DNA of 23,989 nt from JAPUDS01 sp039812985 (GTDB taxonomy: Bacteria; Patescibacteriota; Saccharimonadia; Saccharimonadales; Saccharimonadaceae). The position numbers were made by a program, and so were the translations under genes. Position 1 is the first letter of the stretch. Every line of letters begins with the position of its first letter. The notes beneath the pieces are model-generated. The model searched no databases and had not been told where the DNA came from. It was given only the letters and a program-made list of their open reading frames with translations. Shown here piece after piece: positions 23,201-23,989 of the stretch. The DNA is taken from contig JBDHUL010000007.1 in assembly GCA_039812985.1 (NCBI GenBank), positions 1 through 23,989 of the forward strand. Reading direction: 5' to 3'.

Positions 23201-23851
23201 GTTGCCCTTGGGAGCCTTGAGGTCGGTCATGACAAGAAAAAAGTTACTGTTGGCGGCGTACTCAGCGCGGTGCGGGTGATTGTCACAAAAAATGGTAGCA
23301 AAATGGCGTTCTTGCGCGTGGAGGACAAATCGGGAGAAGGTGAAGCGATTGTCTTTCCGAAACTGTTTGAAGAACTTGGCGAACAACTTGTTCAGGACGC
23401 CGTTGTTAAGGTAACTGGCAAAGTTTCCAGCACTGACCGTGACGGCAATACTCTTGGTGAAGCTAAGGTGATTGCCGACGAAGTGGTCTTTGTCACCAAT
23501 GATGAGCTCGATAACTATCAGGCCGTTGGGAAGAAGATGAAAGCTCCAAAAGCCAGAACTGAAAAGACAGCACCGCGACCAGCGAGGGAAGCGGCCGAGC
23601 CGGTGACGTATGTACCGATCGACGATACACCGAAGAAGATGTTTGTGCATGTCAAAGACCCAGATGACCACGCACTACTACTCCGTTTAAAAAAGACGCT
23701 TAATGATTTTCCCGGCAGCAGTGAAATCATACTTGTGCTTGGGGAGAATAAAAAATCTGCCCTACGCCTGCCGTTTCGAATCGATCTAGCACCAGATCTG
23801 GCCGATAAAATTGCCGCCCTCTATGGCCCAGAATGCGTCGTCGTAAAGTAG
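20210..23851 (+). CDS. dnaE: DNA polymerase III alpha subunit (replicative polymerase)
   Basis: Catalytic subunit of the replicative polymerase, 1213 residues and full length. The N-terminal PHP domain keeps metal-type residues: His21 and His23 in HLHNHTHHS, Asp54-His55 in MTDHG, Glu80, and a late SDAHYV. The polymerase core has GPGRGSAAGS and PDIDIDIQD with Asp428 and Asp430, and the third catalytic Asp584 in KMDFLGL. A helix-hairpin-helix region, a beta-clamp-binding/OB-fold region (about 1010-1085) and a C-terminal domain ending at the stop follow. The PHP site looks intact, so intrinsic proofreading is possible. The start follows TATAAT by 11 bases. It is a DnaE1-type enzyme, not PolC. 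Confidence 0.98.
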   Translation: MSEGKQPKTAALQPSDYVHLHNHTHHSLLDGLTKVGELVGKVKETGMRAVAMTDHGTLSGAIEFYKACQAEGIKPIIGIETYVAARTIHDRDPAKDKARYHLILLAMNNEGYQNLMVLSTTANLEGMYYKPRIDHDLLEKYNAGLIVLSACLGGEVGERLQADDYEGAKEVALWYKKTFGDRYYLEVQDHTEMPLQVKVNKYLFRLGEELDIPCVVTSDAHYVNIDDQDAHEILLCVGTGAFLADEDRMSLKNVHLHVRDPQEIIDTWGKDHPEVIRNTKAIADRCDVSFEFGKILIPTFPTPKGFNEKTYLHKLVWSGLAHRYGDKTRRDADELDEKTVRALLDPAIVQRVDYELGVIDSMGFNGYFLIVQDFINWGKDQGIVFGPGRGSAAGSIIAYAVRITELDPLHYDLLFERFLNPDRISMPDIDIDIQDTRRDEVIQYCVGKYGAERVANIATFGTMAARAAVRDVARVLQVPYGEADRLAKLIPAPVQGRHIPLATSKDKDPDLKKEYENNQTAKRVIDYAVRLEGTIRSHGVHAAGVVIAPDDIVKFAPLEMAQKGVVATQYPMVPIEELGLLKMDFLGLSNLSIIKNALRIIKKVYKTDIDLGTIPLDDTAAYELFQRGDTTGVFQLESAGMKRYLRELKPSVFDDIIAMVALYRPGPMQFIDSFIKRKHGDEKITYLHSGMENSLKNTYGILVYQEQFMQISKEWCGFTGGQADTLRKAVGKKKMDLMLKIRPEFVEGAVTFGGAERAVAEKFWDQLVEFANYCFNKSHAACYGLIAYWTAYLKAHYPDAFMAALMTSDADDVDRLAIEIAECRHAGLTVLSPDVNQSFVEFAVVPNEQKIRFGMAAVKGVGTAAVEEILRTRDADGLFVSVSDFARRVSTSRFNRKAWESLIKAGAFDEFGTRSDLLFNLDSIVAYASRMQKDAVTNQADLFGGLSDAVEIPDVTILPSPEQYHEREQLQWERELLGLYLSAHPLDRYDDYFAEQTVALGSLEVGHDKKKVTVGGVLSAVRVIVTKNGSKMAFLRVEDKSGEGEAIVFPKLFEELGEQLVQDAVVKVTGKVSSTDRDGNTLGEAKVIADEVVFVTNDELDNYQAVGKKMKAPKARTEKTAPRPAREAAEPVTYVPIDDTPKKMFVHVKDPDDHALLLRLKKTLNDFPGSSEIILVLGENKKSALRLPFRIDLAPDLADKIAALYGPECVVVK

Positions 23852-23888
23852 TAGACAGGGGGTTACTCTGGGCTCTGCATCAGATGAG

Positions 23889-23951
23889 ATGGCCAACCGA
23901 CGTCGAAAGAATAACGGCAACAACCCCAAGAAGAAGCGTAGCGTCAAGTAA
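23889..23951 (+). CDS. Possible 20-residue basic peptide (doubtful)
   Basis: ATG to TAA encoding MANRRRKNNGNNPKKKRSVK, an extremely basic Arg/Asn/Lys peptide 37 bases after dnaE. It has no Shine-Dalgarno and no good -10 box. A second ATG in another frame (23884) gives an equally short alternative. The composition is reminiscent of tiny ribosome-associated proteins, but nothing confirms coding. A GGGGTT/AACCCC pairing around this stretch also allows a structured RNA. Confidence 0.2.
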   Translation: MANRRRKNNGNNPKKKRSVK

Positions 23952-23965
23952 CGGATGATGCGCGA

Positions 23966-23971
23966 TAAAAT
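23966..23971 (+). promoter_or_regulatory. Possible -10 box for a gene beyond the right edge
   Basis: TAAAAT preceded by GCGA, similar to the TAAAAT boxes used at ppa, tktN and uvrB. The target would lie outside the window; the ATG at 23970 hits a stop after three codons. Confidence 0.25.
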
Positions 23972-23989
23972 GTCGTCCTTCTGAAACCA

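Noticed and set aside
23858..23989. tmRNA 5' end
   Set aside because: GGGGGTTACTCTGGG partly resembles a tmRNA start, but no tag reading frame ending in Ala-Ala and no tRNA-like 3' half can be seen in the window.
1..23989. UGA recoding (SR1/Gracilibacteria code)
   Set aside because: TGA ends several well-defined proteins and forms the tight GTGA and ATGA overlaps, so it is a stop here.
1..23989. Mobile elements, CRISPR arrays, tRNA or rRNA genes
   Set aside because: No transposase or integrase motifs, spaced direct repeats, or T-loop-like tRNA signatures outside coding sequence were found by eye.

Overview
The window looks like chromosomal DNA from a Candidate Phyla Radiation bacterium, most likely a Saccharibacteria (TM7) relative. 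This is inferred from gene content and style, not from a database search. The points are: very tight gene packing, a split two-gene transketolase, gatCAB in place of a visible glutaminyl-tRNA route, CPR-type small membrane proteins (DUF5671-like, DUF5665-like, YtxH-like), and divergent versions of core enzymes. TGA is a normal stop: it forms the ATGA and GTGA overlaps at gatB and gatA and ends several other genes. This rules out the UGA=Gly code of SR1/Gracilibacteria. No tRNA, rRNA, insertion sequence, phage gene or CRISPR array is visible.

Layout. 1-923 (-): 5' part of a phospholipase D-like gene running off the left edge. 985-1509 (+): inorganic pyrophosphatase, convergent with 1518-2987 (-), a short Rel/SpoT (p)ppGpp enzyme. 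3078-10973 (+): a central-carbon block made of gapdh, a tiny leaderless ORF, ribose-5-P isomerase B, a four-helix membrane protein, a divergent ribulose-P epimerase, transketolase N and C halves, class II aldolase, a PfkB-family kinase and an unrecognised 415-aa protein. It ends at a small hairpin terminator facing a LOG-family nucleotidase (-). 11800-14763 (+): uvrB, then a membrane protein with a pseudopilin-like outer domain. 14786-18363: gatC, gatA, a membrane-anchored protein with a HEPN-like RNxxxH motif, gatB. 18372-19241: galU-like nucleotidyltransferase. 19317-20146: three small envelope genes (DUF948/YtxG-like, YtxH-like, DUF5665-like). 20210-23851: dnaE. 23852-23989: a short tail with a possible tiny ORF and a promoter-like site.

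How the genes fit together. The block at 3-11 kb supplies the non-oxidative pentose-phosphate and lower glycolytic steps. This is the route that CPR bacteria without classical phosphofructokinase are thought to use. The PfkB kinase placed directly after aldolase is a candidate for a missing phosphorylation step. The remaining genes serve DNA repair and replication (uvrB, dnaE), tRNA amidation (gatCAB), stringent response (rel, ppa) and the envelope.

The most general signal is in the promoters. Most transcription units start with a TATAAT-like box, often an extended TGn version, only 6-11 bases before the start codon and without a usable Shine-Dalgarno. Many genes inside operons, and the three genes with longer leaders, have clear AGGAGG-type sites. 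This suggests widespread leaderless transcription of first genes alongside SD-led translation inside operons.
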